64,000 nt of DNA from Pseudomonadota bacterium (GCA_018816735.1 JAHIVH010000066.1:62001-126000), one strand, 5' to 3'. Positions 1-8,179 are shown, counted from the first letter of the stretch. Numbers and translations are program-made. The notes: generated by a model not told the origin, from the letters alone.

Positions 1-20
1 AATTTTTAAAGAGGTTACTT

Positions 21-1235
21 ATGAGTCGAACAGATTATTCTGATTTTTTATGTCCGATCAAGTTCTGCTGCGGGAAACTGGCCCTTGAAACGCTCCCGGC
101 AGAGCTTCGTGTTTACAACGCCAGAAAACCACTGATTCTTTTCAGCAATAAAGCCGTGATAAACGGGTTGATTGATCCGGTTAAACAGGCCTTTGATGAT
201 TCGGAAATGGTGGCGGGCATTTATGACGGGGTGCCTGAATCCCCCACACTTTCCACAATCAGGGAATTAAGCGACATCTATATTAAAAACGGGCATGATG
301 CCCTGATCGCAGTGGGCAGCGGTTCGGTGATGAACCTTGCGAAAGTGTTGAATATCGTTGTATCCGGAGAGCCCGGTGATTTGAAGACATGCCAGGGGGA
401 GGATAAAATTACCAAACCACTCAACCCCTTTTTTGTGGTTCCTGAGGCATCGGCGACCGGTCTCATGGCAAACGGATCTGCCTGTATAGACAATTTTTCA
501 TTCACGTCCCGCTATCTGATCCCCGATTATCTGGCCATCGACCCCAGGATTGTACAACAGGAAACCGTTGGCGTCATTATCGATGCAGCCATGAGAGCGC
601 TTTCTTCCTCGTCATTTGCCTATACCTTGCCGGATACCGATTACTTTATTGATCCCTATGCCTATCTGGCCATTCAGACCATTTGTGAAAATCTGATTCC
701 TGTGATTGAGAATGCAGATAGTAAAAAGGGGTTTAAAGATTATTTGATCATGAATGATACGGAAAAAGGAAAAATGGCGCTGGTTACAGCGTCTGTCATT
801 GGCGGCTTTATTTCATTCTGCCAGCCAGCAGGCATTGTTATGCGCCTTTCGGAGGCTTTGAGCGAATATTGTCAGTTGTCTTCCGGCATACTCGCAGGAC
901 TCCTTTTGCCCTACGGTCTTGAATACGCCATGCTAAAAGAGGGTTACCAGACAGAAAAACTTCTTCTTGCCCTTGCCGGTCCGGATGTCTATTCCCGAAC
1001 CCCTGAAAATGAAAGGGGTAAGAGCGCAATGGGCATTTTAAGGGATATACAGGACAAACTGTTCCATCTGACAGATGGTTATATTCCAAGGACTCTTGCC
1101 GGCGCCGGTATTTCAGAAAATCAATTTTCTGAAATGATAGAACGCATGTCGCAAAATGATGAGGGAATTGACAGCAAAGGGTGTTTGTCGATTTTAAACC
1201 ATGCACGTGAAGGCAGGCCGGTTTCAGATATCTGA
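21..1235 (+). CDS. Degenerate iron-alcohol-dehydrogenase homologue (probable pseudoenzyme)
   Basis: A 404-residue protein that aligns along its whole length with the intact iron-dependent alcohol dehydrogenase encoded immediately downstream. The fold is kept but the catalytic features are not. The NAD-binding GGGSVLDTAK of the neighbour reads GSGSVMNLAK. Of the four metal ligands of this family (D, H, H, H) only the Asp remains: in the DAMTH region the His is Arg, GIVH has become GIVM, and the His of PHG has become Ser in SSG. The frame is open and codon use looks normal, so this appears to be a maintained protein and not a decaying gene. A regulatory or structural partner of the next gene product is a reasonable inference; NAD-linked alcohol oxidation is unlikely. 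The start has an AGAGG Shine-Dalgarno sequence 7 bases upstream. Confidence 0.8.
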   Translation: MSRTDYSDFLCPIKFCCGKLALETLPAELRVYNARKPLILFSNKAVINGLIDPVKQAFDDSEMVAGIYDGVPESPTLSTIRELSDIYIKNGHDALIAVGSGSVMNLAKVLNIVVSGEPGDLKTCQGEDKITKPLNPFFVVPEASATGLMANGSACIDNFSFTSRYLIPDYLAIDPRIVQQETVGVIIDAAMRALSSSSFAYTLPDTDYFIDPYAYLAIQTICENLIPVIENADSKKGFKDYLIMNDTEKGKMALVTASVIGGFISFCQPAGIVMRLSEALSEYCQLSSGILAGLLLPYGLEYAMLKEGYQTEKLLLALAGPDVYSRTPENERGKSAMGILRDIQDKLFHLTDGYIPRTLAGAGISENQFSEMIERMSQNDEGIDSKGCLSILNHAREGRPVSDI

Positions 1236-1288
1236 TGGCCTGAAAAGAAAAAAACCGGTTCAATACCGGTATATATAAGGAGTGCACC

Positions 1289-2539
1289 ATGTATTTACCT
1301 GAATACTGCGAATTCTTATCCCCGGTTCAAATCGCCTCCGGGCATCATGTGCTTGAAAAAATTCCCGGTTTTTTAAAAGCATTGAATGCAAAAAGACCGT
1401 TGATCCTTGCAGATAAAGGGGTTACGGCTGCAGGTCTGATCGGGATCGTGGAAGACGCCATCAAAGATAATGTCCAGATCGGCGCCATTGACGACGATGT
1501 CCCACCGGACTCGGATCTGAAGGTGGTAAGCCGCCTTTCCGACGTATACAGAAAAAACAATTGTGATGCCATCATTGCCGTTGGCGGCGGCTCTGTGCTG
1601 GATACCGCCAAAGGGCTCAACATTCTGGTTTCCGAAGACGCGGACAACCTGATGGAATTTGCAGGCGCCAATAAACTGAAGCGCCCCTTAAAACCGTTTA
1701 TTGCCATACCCACAACCGCAGGCACCGGGTCTGAGCTGACCATGGCCGCAGTCATTGCAGATCATGACAATTTTATCAAAATACTGTTCGGCTCCCGGTT
1801 TCTCCTGCCGGACATCGCCATTATCGATTCCAGAATGACGCTGACGCTCCCGGCTTTTTTCACGGCGGCAACGGCCATGGATGCCATGACCCACGCGGTG
1901 GAGAGCTATATCTGTCTTCAGAAAAACCCGTTGAGTGATGCGCATGCGCTTTCTGCCATCTCATTGATCAGCAAGAATCTGTTAAACGTTATCAGGAAAC
2001 CGGATGATCAGGAAGGACGGCTTCTCTTGGCCAAGGCTGCCACGCTTGCCGGAATGGCCTTTTCAAATTCTACCGTTGGCATTGTCCATACGCTGGGGCA
2101 TTCTGTGGGGGGGGTATGTGGGGTGCCCCATGGCACATGCATGTCCATATTTCTTCCCTATGGGCTTGAATACAACTACCATCTGGTCAATCCGTTCATC
2201 GCAGAACTTCTCTTTCCCCTTGCCGGTCCGGAAGTTTATGCAGATACACCTGAAAACAAGCGGGCTGAAAAAACCATTGAATACATAAGACAATTGAATC
2301 AGGATTTGCATGATGCCACAGGCGGACGTCATGCCAGATTTTTAAGCGAGATTTTGAACAGAGATGGCGAACAGATGGTCAAGAAAAGTCACTTTGACGC
2401 CATTGCCAGGATTTCAATAGGAGATGGAACCAAATTTTATAACCCTGAAGAGATCGATTATGACGACAGCATGCTGGTGCTCGAAGCTTCCTGGGACGGC
2501 AGACCGCTCAACCGGAACCTTGTAAAGAAGAATGCTTAG
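1289..2539 (+). CDS. Iron-containing alcohol dehydrogenase
   Basis: A 416-residue group III (iron-activated) alcohol dehydrogenase. Visible motifs are GGGSVLDTAK for NAD(P) binding (about residues 98-107), TAGTGSE, and the metal ligands in DAMTHAVES and in GIVHTLGH...PHG, so all four D/H/H/H ligands are present. It should interconvert a primary alcohol or semialdehyde with the aldehyde in the cytoplasm; the substrate cannot be read from sequence. It follows the degenerate paralogue by 53 bases, in which a small ACCGG...CCGGT hairpin precedes an AAGGAG ribosome-binding site. An aldehyde ferredoxin oxidoreductase lies next, so alcohol to aldehyde to acid oxidation, or the reverse, is a sensible inference for the block. 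Confidence 0.9.
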   Translation: MYLPEYCEFLSPVQIASGHHVLEKIPGFLKALNAKRPLILADKGVTAAGLIGIVEDAIKDNVQIGAIDDDVPPDSDLKVVSRLSDVYRKNNCDAIIAVGGGSVLDTAKGLNILVSEDADNLMEFAGANKLKRPLKPFIAIPTTAGTGSELTMAAVIADHDNFIKILFGSRFLLPDIAIIDSRMTLTLPAFFTAATAMDAMTHAVESYICLQKNPLSDAHALSAISLISKNLLNVIRKPDDQEGRLLLAKAATLAGMAFSNSTVGIVHTLGHSVGGVCGVPHGTCMSIFLPYGLEYNYHLVNPFIAELLFPLAGPEVYADTPENKRAEKTIEYIRQLNQDLHDATGGRHARFLSEILNRDGEQMVKKSHFDAIARISIGDGTKFYNPEEIDYDDSMLVLEASWDGRPLNRNLVKKNA

Positions 2540-2544
2540 CGTCC

Positions 2545-2580
2545 TTGGGTTCATTGGGTTCGTTGGGTTACTTGGGTTTG
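2545..2580. repeat. Four tandem 9-bp units TTGGGTTNN
   Basis: Four head-to-tail nonamers (TTGGGTT plus CA, CG, AC and TG) begin six bases after the alcohol dehydrogenase stop codon. Two degenerate TTGAATNN octamers follow. The same nonamer family occurs at 7098-7124, again directly after a stop codon. No coding role is visible. Confidence 0.75.
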
Positions 2581-2681
2581 TTGAATAGTTGAATGGTTAA
2601 TTGGTTTGGGGCGGATTGGAGTTGCAGCAGATTATTCCTGGAGCGGCGGGTATATCATCCTATTTGACTGATGACCTAATA

Positions 2682-2713
2682 AACTGTTTAACTGTTTGGC
2701 TGTTTAACTGTTT
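2682..2713. repeat. Four tandem 8-bp units AACTGTTT
   Basis: Four consecutive octamers, AACTGTTT three times with one GGCTGTTT variant in third place, end about 10 bases before the AAGGAGG ribosome-binding site of the aldehyde oxidoreductase gene. The leader upstream of that gene is therefore almost entirely short tandem repeats. Copy number could vary by slippage. Confidence 0.8.
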
Positions 2714-2736
2714 TATCAAAGATAAAGGAGGAACAG

Positions 2737-4686
2737 ATGGGCAAAGGATATATGGGTAAGGTTTTGTTTGTGGATTTAAGCAAAGGCGAGCTTAAGGAAG
2801 AAACCATCCCTGATGAAGTTTATCAGAAGTACATCGGTGGAATGGGTCTTGCGGCCTATCTCCTTTATAACAAAATACCTGCAAATGCTGATCCGCTTGG
2901 GCCGGATAATATTATCGGTTTTCTTCCAGGGCTTTTGACCGGGACCGGCAGTTTTTTCACCGGGCGGTGGATGGTGGCGGCAAAATCACCGCTCACCGGC
3001 TCCTGGGGAGACGCAAACTGTGGCGGAAGTTTGTCTCCGGCCATCAAACGATGCGGATATGACGGTATTTTTTTCAGTGGCATCAGTAAAAAACCAGTTT
3101 ACCTTTATATTGACCATCATACCAAAGAGTTGAGAGATGCTTCGGAATATTGGGGAAAGGATGCGGTTGAGGCGGAAGAGATGCTGATTGCTGCCTCAGG
3201 TTCCAAAAAGACCCGTGTGGCCTGTATCGGTGAAGCGGGTGAAAAGTTGTCCCTGATCTCTGGGGTTTCCACAGATAAGGGAAGAATGGCCGGGCGATCC
3301 GGCATTGGCGCCGTCATGGGATCGAAAAAGCTCAAAGCCATCGTGTTAAACGGCAAAAAGCGCATTCAGGTTCACGACAAGGCTGAAATGAAGCACCTGA
3401 GTAAACTTGCCAATAAGTTTGTAAAATTTCAGGTGCCGCTTCCCAATCTGATGCCCGGTATGGCTGGCATCCTCATGAGGGCGCTTCCCAATGCCATGGC
3501 CCAGGATGGCATGCTTTATAAAATGATGCTGAGAAAGTGGGGAACCGTGTCCATGAATCAGCTGTCTCCTGAAATGGGAGATTCACCGATCAAGAACTGG
3601 ATGGGAAGCAGCAAGGACTGGGGGTTTTCAAAATCATACTCCACGCATCCGGGAAAAATTTTAAAACGGGAAAAAGTCAAATATCACTGTTATTCATGTC
3701 CGCTGGGGTGTGGTGGTATTTGTTCCATGAAAGGCAAATACAAGGAAACGCACAAGCCTGAATATGAAACCGTGCTTGCGCTTGGCGGGCTCTGCATGAA
3801 CAAGGATGCAGACAGTATTTTTTACCTGAATGAAATCTTAAACCGGGCAGGCATGGATACGATTTCCGCAGGGGCTGCTGCAGCATTCGCAATTGAATGC
3901 TATGAAAACGGTATTCTTACGAAAAAAGATACAGACGGCCTGGAATTGAAATGGGGAAATTCAAAAGCCATTACCCAATTGATTGAAAAAATGATCAAGC
4001 GGGAAGGAATAGGTGATCTTCTGGCCGACGGTGTGAAAAAGGCTGCGGAAAAGATCGGAAAAGGCGCCGAACAATATGCCATTCACGCAGGCGGTCAGGA
4101 ACTGCCCATGCATGACGCAAGGAATGATCCGGGTTTTGCCCTCCACTATACCGCGGAACCCACACCCGGCAGGCATACCTTAGGGGCAGGTCTTTACTAT
4201 GAGATGTTTCAGCTCTGGAAAGTGGCCAAAAAACTTCCCAAGGTCCTTCCGCTTTATATGAAAGGGGCCAAATACAAGACAGATAACGAGAAGGCTGTGA
4301 TGGGAGCCACAAACAGCAAATTCATGAGCGTGGTGAATTCCGCAGGCGGGTGTAAATTCGGCATGTTCATTGGTGCCAAGCGCGTTCGTCTGTTTGACTG
4401 GCTGAATGCCGCCACCGGATGGAACAAGACGCCTGAGGAATACCTTGCCATGGGTGAAAATATACAGACCATCAAGCAGTCATTCAATGTCAAACACGGT
4501 ATTGAACCTAAAAATATCACGGTGTCAGACCGTGTACTGGGAAAACCGTTCCAGACAGAAGGGGCAAACAAGGGAAGAACCGTTGACCTTGAGCCCGTTA
4601 GAAGTGCCTATTGGAGCGAGTTTGGCTGGAATCCTGAAACAGGGAAACCCACTCCTGAGCGTATGGCTGAATTCACCAATCCGTAA
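2737..4686 (+). CDS. Aldehyde ferredoxin oxidoreductase (tungsten enzyme)
   Basis: A 649-residue AOR-family protein. The N-terminus GYMGKVLFVDLSKGE is typical, and GRSGIGAVMGSKKLKAIV matches the conserved pterin-binding region. The [4Fe-4S] ligands are visible as CYSCPLGC (C-x2-C-x3-C, about residues 320-327) with a fourth Cys in SAGGCKFGMF. Family members hold a W (or Mo) bis-pterin cofactor and oxidise aldehydes to carboxylic acids with ferredoxin, or reduce acids. A strong AAGGAGG precedes the ATG. The next gene encodes a four-cluster ferredoxin, the natural electron carrier. A second AOR lies at 54956-56896. Physiological direction and substrate are unknown. Confidence 0.92.
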   Translation: MGKGYMGKVLFVDLSKGELKEETIPDEVYQKYIGGMGLAAYLLYNKIPANADPLGPDNIIGFLPGLLTGTGSFFTGRWMVAAKSPLTGSWGDANCGGSLSPAIKRCGYDGIFFSGISKKPVYLYIDHHTKELRDASEYWGKDAVEAEEMLIAASGSKKTRVACIGEAGEKLSLISGVSTDKGRMAGRSGIGAVMGSKKLKAIVLNGKKRIQVHDKAEMKHLSKLANKFVKFQVPLPNLMPGMAGILMRALPNAMAQDGMLYKMMLRKWGTVSMNQLSPEMGDSPIKNWMGSSKDWGFSKSYSTHPGKILKREKVKYHCYSCPLGCGGICSMKGKYKETHKPEYETVLALGGLCMNKDADSIFYLNEILNRAGMDTISAGAAAAFAIECYENGILTKKDTDGLELKWGNSKAITQLIEKMIKREGIGDLLADGVKKAAEKIGKGAEQYAIHAGGQELPMHDARNDPGFALHYTAEPTPGRHTLGAGLYYEMFQLWKVAKKLPKVLPLYMKGAKYKTDNEKAVMGATNSKFMSVVNSAGGCKFGMFIGAKRVRLFDWLNAATGWNKTPEEYLAMGENIQTIKQSFNVKHGIEPKNITVSDRVLGKPFQTEGANKGRTVDLEPVRSAYWSEFGWNPETGKPTPERMAEFTNP

Positions 4687-4746
4687 TTAAAATGAAATCA
4701 GCTCCCGTTTGAACGGATTTTCAAATCTAAATCATGGAGGAAAATT

Positions 4747-5187
4747 ATGGCCTACTCAATAATAGATGAATGCATTGGATGCGGTGCCTGCAGAACACTC
4801 TGCCCGGCAGGTGCGATTACAGGTGAAAAAGAACAGGTTCATGTGATTAATAAGGAATTCTGTATCGAGTGCGGCACCTGCGGCAGAATCTGCGCCAATG
4901 AGGCGGTGGAGGATGGTTTTGGTATTCTCTGTCAGCGGGTGAAACGGAAAGACTGGAAAAAACCTGTTTTTAACGCTGGGCTCTGCGCGTCCTGCAGAAC
5001 ATGTGTGGATACCTGCCCTGTGGGATGTATTTCGTTGTCATCTTCAATTGTTAAAAAGGACCCTCGGGAATATCCATTTCTGGAAGACCCGAAAGCCTGT
5101 GTCAGTTGTGGTTTCTGTGAGGCCGACTGCCCGGTGGATGCCATAACCCTTGAAATTTTGAGTAAAGAAACCCAGGCTGCTGCCTGA
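4747..5187 (+). CDS. Ferredoxin-like protein with four [4Fe-4S] cluster motifs
   Basis: A 146-residue cytoplasmic polyferredoxin. Four C-x2-C-x2-C-x3-C motifs are visible: CIGCGACRTLC, CIECGTCGRIC, CASCRTCVDTC and CVSCGFCEADC, two in each half of the protein. It begins 60 bases after the AOR stop with its own GGAGG site, so the two are probably cotranscribed. A four-cluster protein next to a W-enzyme is the arrangement of AorA with AorB in the Aromatoleum aldehyde oxidoreductase. The FAD subunit AorC of that complex is not encoded here, so electrons may go to another acceptor. The gene is followed by a clear terminator. Confidence 0.9.
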   Translation: MAYSIIDECIGCGACRTLCPAGAITGEKEQVHVINKEFCIECGTCGRICANEAVEDGFGILCQRVKRKDWKKPVFNAGLCASCRTCVDTCPVGCISLSSSIVKKDPREYPFLEDPKACVSCGFCEADCPVDAITLEILSKETQAAA

Positions 5188-5204
5188 GAGTATGATTGTT
5201 TAGA

Positions 5205-5240
5205 GGAAAGGGGAGGCAACAAACCTCCCTTTCCATTTTT
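5205..5240 (+). terminator. Rho-independent terminator after the AOR-ferredoxin genes
   Basis: A GC-rich stem with arms GGAAAGGGGAGG (5205-5216) and CCTCCCTTTCC (5224-5234), a 7-base loop and one bulge, followed by ATTTTTCC. It begins 17 bases after the ferredoxin stop codon. Confidence 0.8.
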
Positions 5241-5280
5241 CCTTTCAAAAACGTTCCCCTGTTATCCGGTTTATCTTTTA

Positions 5281-5310
5281 TTGACATCAGCGATGGTGGT
5301 CAGGTATATG
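5281..5310 (+). promoter_or_regulatory. Candidate sigma-70 promoter for the diguanylate cyclase gene
   Basis: TTGACA at 5281-5286 and TATATG at 5305-5310 with an 18-base spacer, lying between the terminator and the GGDEF gene. A perfect 7-bp inverted repeat, CCATTTT/AAAATGG at 5319-5325/5330-5336, sits just past the expected start of transcription and may be an operator or leader hairpin. Assigned by consensus only. Confidence 0.4.
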
Positions 5311-5469
5311 TTTGATAACCATTTTATCCAAAATGGCAGATTTGTCATAACATATTAAAATGTTTTCATTTTTTTGCTATAACTGCTCTTGACGTTTAAG
5401 GGATGGGACATGGGGCCTCTTCCCTTTGCAACACATTTAATGAAACGATCATAAACGAGGAGAAGATCC

Positions 5470-7092
5470 ATTAACAGACTCAATGAATTTTCAAATATTA
5501 TTCTCGAAACCTTGAAAGAGCTTGGCGCAAAAGGTGAAAAACTGACATCCGAGGCTCTTTTCGATGCTTTGCAGACCAAAAAGAACGTTCAGGATATTTT
5601 CGGTGAGTTTGAACAGAGTAAAAAGAAATTGCAGGAAATCAAACTCAAGGAAACGCAGAGAATGGAGGAGTATGAAAAACAGCTTGAGAAAATCCGTTCT
5701 CAAAAGGACAAGTTGATCCGCCAGCTGGACGAGGTTGAAACAGTAAATGCCGATGCGTCGACATTCTATAACCGGACCCTTCTGACACTGACCGAAATGG
5801 TGAAATCTGAAGACAATAAAGAATTAAATGATTCCATCAACGAATTTAAAAAAATGATCAAAAAAGGGGTACGCATCGATGTATTGAAGGATTCATTTCA
5901 GCAGATGAAAAAATCGGCCATGGGAATGGGAGAAACAGCCCAGGCCAAAGACCCGGAAAAATCAAAATCCCGTTTTCCCCTGCCCAAATTTCTTCAGACC
6001 GACAGTCCGGAAGGCTCCAAAAAACAGTTGGAGATCACCTATTTGAATCTGTTTCGGGAAACGTTTCAGGAAATTATTAATGAACTTGGCCTGGAACTGG
6101 GAGAGGATTATCTGAAACGGCTTGAGCGTATCGGTAAAAAGATCCGGGATGCTGAAAATATCGATGAATTTGAAACCTTAAGACGGGATATCTTAAGCCT
6201 CATTCAGGAATATATCGAGCGTGTCTGCACGGAAAGAGAAAAAGCCGCAAAGCTTATAGCCGATGTGATCAATCGCCTGTCTGCTGTTGAAAGCTATTTT
6301 TCAGATTCCAGACAATATGTGGCGGATACGAGAAATGCCAATGCCGAGTTTGGAAGAGACCTTGCCAGCCACATGGATGATCTCAAAAATCATGTGGAAT
6401 TCAGCAAAACGCTGGAGGAGTTGAGGGATGCGGTTGTTGACAAACTTCATGCCATTATGGTGGCCATCAAAGACAAATCCAGTCAGGACAAGGTCAGGGA
6501 GAAAAATGCCGAAAAACAGGTAGAAGATCTTGTGCAGACGTTAAACCAGTTAAAACAGGAAGTCATCACCGCTCAAAACAGGGCAAAAGTTCTTGAACAG
6601 GAACTTCTGAAAGATCCGCTCACAGGGGCATACAACAGACGTGCCTACGAGAAAAGCATGCACAACGAGCTGCACCGATACCTGAGATACCAACGCACCT
6701 TTTCCGTCCTCTTGTTTGACGTGGATCATTTCAAGATTATCAACGACAAATATGGACACACTGTGGGCGACAAATGCCTGAAGGAGATTATTTTAAGGGC
6801 CGGTCGCGTTTTAAGAGAAAATGATGTCCTTGCCCGCTTCGGCGGAGAGGAATTTATCGCCCTGTTGCCTGAAACAGAACTCAAAGGGGCTAATGAAGTG
6901 GCTGAAAAGTTGAGAAAAGCCATAGAAAATATCGAATTTGTCCATCGGGAAGAAATCATTAAAATTACGGTCAGTATCGGTTTAACCCAGGTCTCTCCAG
7001 AAGATTCAGAGATCAATACCCTGTTTGACAGAATGGATATGGCCATGTATGAGGCCAAGAAGGCAGGACGGAACAGGGTGGTGGTTAAGTAG
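5470..7092 (+). CDS. Diguanylate cyclase with long coiled-coil N-terminus (apparent ATT start)
   Basis: The C-terminal GGDEF domain carries an intact active site, GGEEF (about residues 458-462). An I-site RxxD (REND) lies exactly five residues before it, so c-di-GMP synthesis with product inhibition is expected. The N-terminal ~350 residues are highly charged helix or coiled coil with no recognisable sensor or membrane segment, so the protein is probably cytoplasmic. Start choice: the frame opens at 5455 and contains no ATG or GTG near its beginning. GAGGAG at 5457-5462 lies 7 bases before ATT at 5470. The only other early candidate is TTG at 5512, which has no Shine-Dalgarno sequence. I therefore chose ATT, a rare initiator; a sequencing error at that base is the alternative. 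Confidence 0.82.
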   Translation: MNRLNEFSNIILETLKELGAKGEKLTSEALFDALQTKKNVQDIFGEFEQSKKKLQEIKLKETQRMEEYEKQLEKIRSQKDKLIRQLDEVETVNADASTFYNRTLLTLTEMVKSEDNKELNDSINEFKKMIKKGVRIDVLKDSFQQMKKSAMGMGETAQAKDPEKSKSRFPLPKFLQTDSPEGSKKQLEITYLNLFRETFQEIINELGLELGEDYLKRLERIGKKIRDAENIDEFETLRRDILSLIQEYIERVCTEREKAAKLIADVINRLSAVESYFSDSRQYVADTRNANAEFGRDLASHMDDLKNHVEFSKTLEELRDAVVDKLHAIMVAIKDKSSQDKVREKNAEKQVEDLVQTLNQLKQEVITAQNRAKVLEQELLKDPLTGAYNRRAYEKSMHNELHRYLRYQRTFSVLLFDVDHFKIINDKYGHTVGDKCLKEIILRAGRVLRENDVLARFGGEEFIALLPETELKGANEVAEKLRKAIENIEFVHREEIIKITVSIGLTQVSPEDSEINTLFDRMDMAMYEAKKAGRNRVVVK

Positions 7093-7097
7093 GTTGC

Positions 7098-7124
7098 TTG
7101 GGTTCATTGGGTTACTTGAGTTTA
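7098..7124. repeat. Three tandem 9-bp units of the TTGGGTTNN family
   Basis: TTGGGTTCA, TTGGGTTAC and TTGAGTTTA follow directly behind the diguanylate cyclase stop codon (7092). This is the same nonamer family as at 2545-2580. Confidence 0.7.
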
Positions 7125-7136
7125 CTGGGGGGGAGA

Positions 7137-7242
7137 GGTTTCCGGGATGCTGTTCCTGCCATGAATGGAAGATCGCTTACCAAAAAAAAGGTTAATATTG
7201 TGTTTCGTCACTCAAACTGTAGCAAGATGCTTCCCGGAAACC
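7137..7242 (+). promoter_or_regulatory. Structured leader candidate upstream of crcB (long inverted repeat)
   Basis: GGTTTCCGGGATGC (7137-7150) pairs with GCTTCCCGGAAACC (7229-7242) at 13 of 14 positions and encloses about 78 bases. The enclosed part contains a small ACC/GGT hairpin around an A-tract. This could be the closing stem of a structured RNA, 204 bases before crcB. The canonical fluoride-riboswitch motifs are not clearly present, so no class is assigned. The rest of 7243-7445 shows no other structure I can name. Confidence 0.3.
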
Positions 7243-7445
7243 GCTGGGTGAGTAATTGATACCGTTGAACAAGACCTTAAAGGTGCTATGTTAGCAAATG
7301 ATTATAACCGTGTTAAAATTTCATTCGGTTTTTTAAATGCAAGTTATGGTTCTTGTTGTATTTATCCGTCGGTTCTGCCATCTGCTCCCGACAGATTCAG
7401 ATCGTCTTCTTCCTTGTATTGTGTCCACGAAGATAGGAGTTATAC

Positions 7446-7829
7446 ATGTTTAAGGTATTGTGGGTTGGTTTAGGCGGATTTGGAGGAGCGATTTCAAGAT
7501 ATTTAATCAGTGGATTGGTCCAAAACCTGACGAAAAGCGTTTCCTTCCCTCATGGTACACTATCAGTTAATATGATCGGCTGTTATCTGATTGGGCTTCT
7601 GTCATATCTGGTTGAGTCCCAGGCCGGAATAACAGCTGAAATGCGTTTGTTATTGATGGTCGGCTTTTTAGGTTCGTTTACGACTTACTCCACATTCAGT
7701 AACGAAACCATGAATCTGATACAGGACCAGAGGCTGGTATTGGCTTTAATAAACATATTGATTCATATCATCCTGGGGCTTGCGGCTGTCCTTCTTGGCC
7801 GATTCACAGTAACCGCTATATGGAGATGA
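7446..7829 (+). CDS. crcB: Fluoride-specific ion channel CrcB/FluC
   Basis: A 127-residue membrane protein with four hydrophobic segments. The family signatures are GGFGGAISRY at the N-terminus, GTLSVNMIGCYLIGLL, and GFLGSFTTYSTFSNE, the conserved pore region of Fluc channels. It acts as a dual-topology dimer exporting fluoride across the inner membrane. A GGAG ribosome-binding site precedes the ATG. The DUF190 gene starts five bases after its stop, so the two are almost certainly one transcript; that pairing is common for fluoride-resistance loci. Confidence 0.92.
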   Translation: MFKVLWVGLGGFGGAISRYLISGLVQNLTKSVSFPHGTLSVNMIGCYLIGLLSYLVESQAGITAEMRLLLMVGFLGSFTTYSTFSNETMNLIQDQRLVLALINILIHIILGLAAVLLGRFTVTAIWR

Positions 7830-7834
7830 AACCG

Positions 7835-8179
7835 ATGAATCTTCCACCTGAAGGTAAACTGCTCCGAATATTTATCGGAGAAAGTGATAAATACGATGGA
7901 AAACCATTGTACGAATGGATTGTACTTAAAGCAAAAGAAAAAGGTATGGCGGGTGCGACCGTCCTTCGCGGTTTAATGGGATTTGGGGCAAACAGCCGTA
8001 TTCACACCTCAAAAATATTGCGGCTGTCCATGGATTTGCCCATTGTGGTTGAAATCGTGGATACATATGAAAAAATACAACAATTTCTTTCTGATATTGA
8101 ACCTGTCGTAACAGAAGGGCTGATTACCCTTGAAAAAGCAGAGGTTCACATTTACAGAGGGAAAAGTCAGGATATATAA
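7835..8179 (+). CDS. DUF190 family protein
   Basis: A 114-residue soluble protein of the DUF190 family, recognised by LLRIFIGESDKYDGKPLYEW, GATVLRGLMGFG and the closing GLITLEKAEVHIY. The fold is PII-like (ferredoxin-like), and members are often encoded beside crcB. A regulatory role in fluoride response is therefore plausible but unproven. In-frame ATGs exist at 7820, 7826 and 7835. I chose 7835 because GGAG at 7822-7825 is correctly spaced for it and the two earlier ATGs overlap or abut that site. Confidence 0.85.
   Translation: MNLPPEGKLLRIFIGESDKYDGKPLYEWIVLKAKEKGMAGATVLRGLMGFGANSRIHTSKILRLSMDLPIVVEIVDTYEKIQQFLSDIEPVVTEGLITLEKAEVHIYRGKSQDI

Noticed and set aside
7141..7200. Fluoride riboswitch before crcB (GGGATGCTGTTCCTGCC resembles the start of the motif)
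   Set aside because: The second conserved half (TGATGA...CCTAC) and correct pseudoknot partner are not seen; only the long inverted repeat is reported.
7288..7473. 61-codon open frame overlapping the crcB start
   Set aside because: Runs through the leader into crcB in another frame, without a Shine-Dalgarno sequence or protein-like composition.
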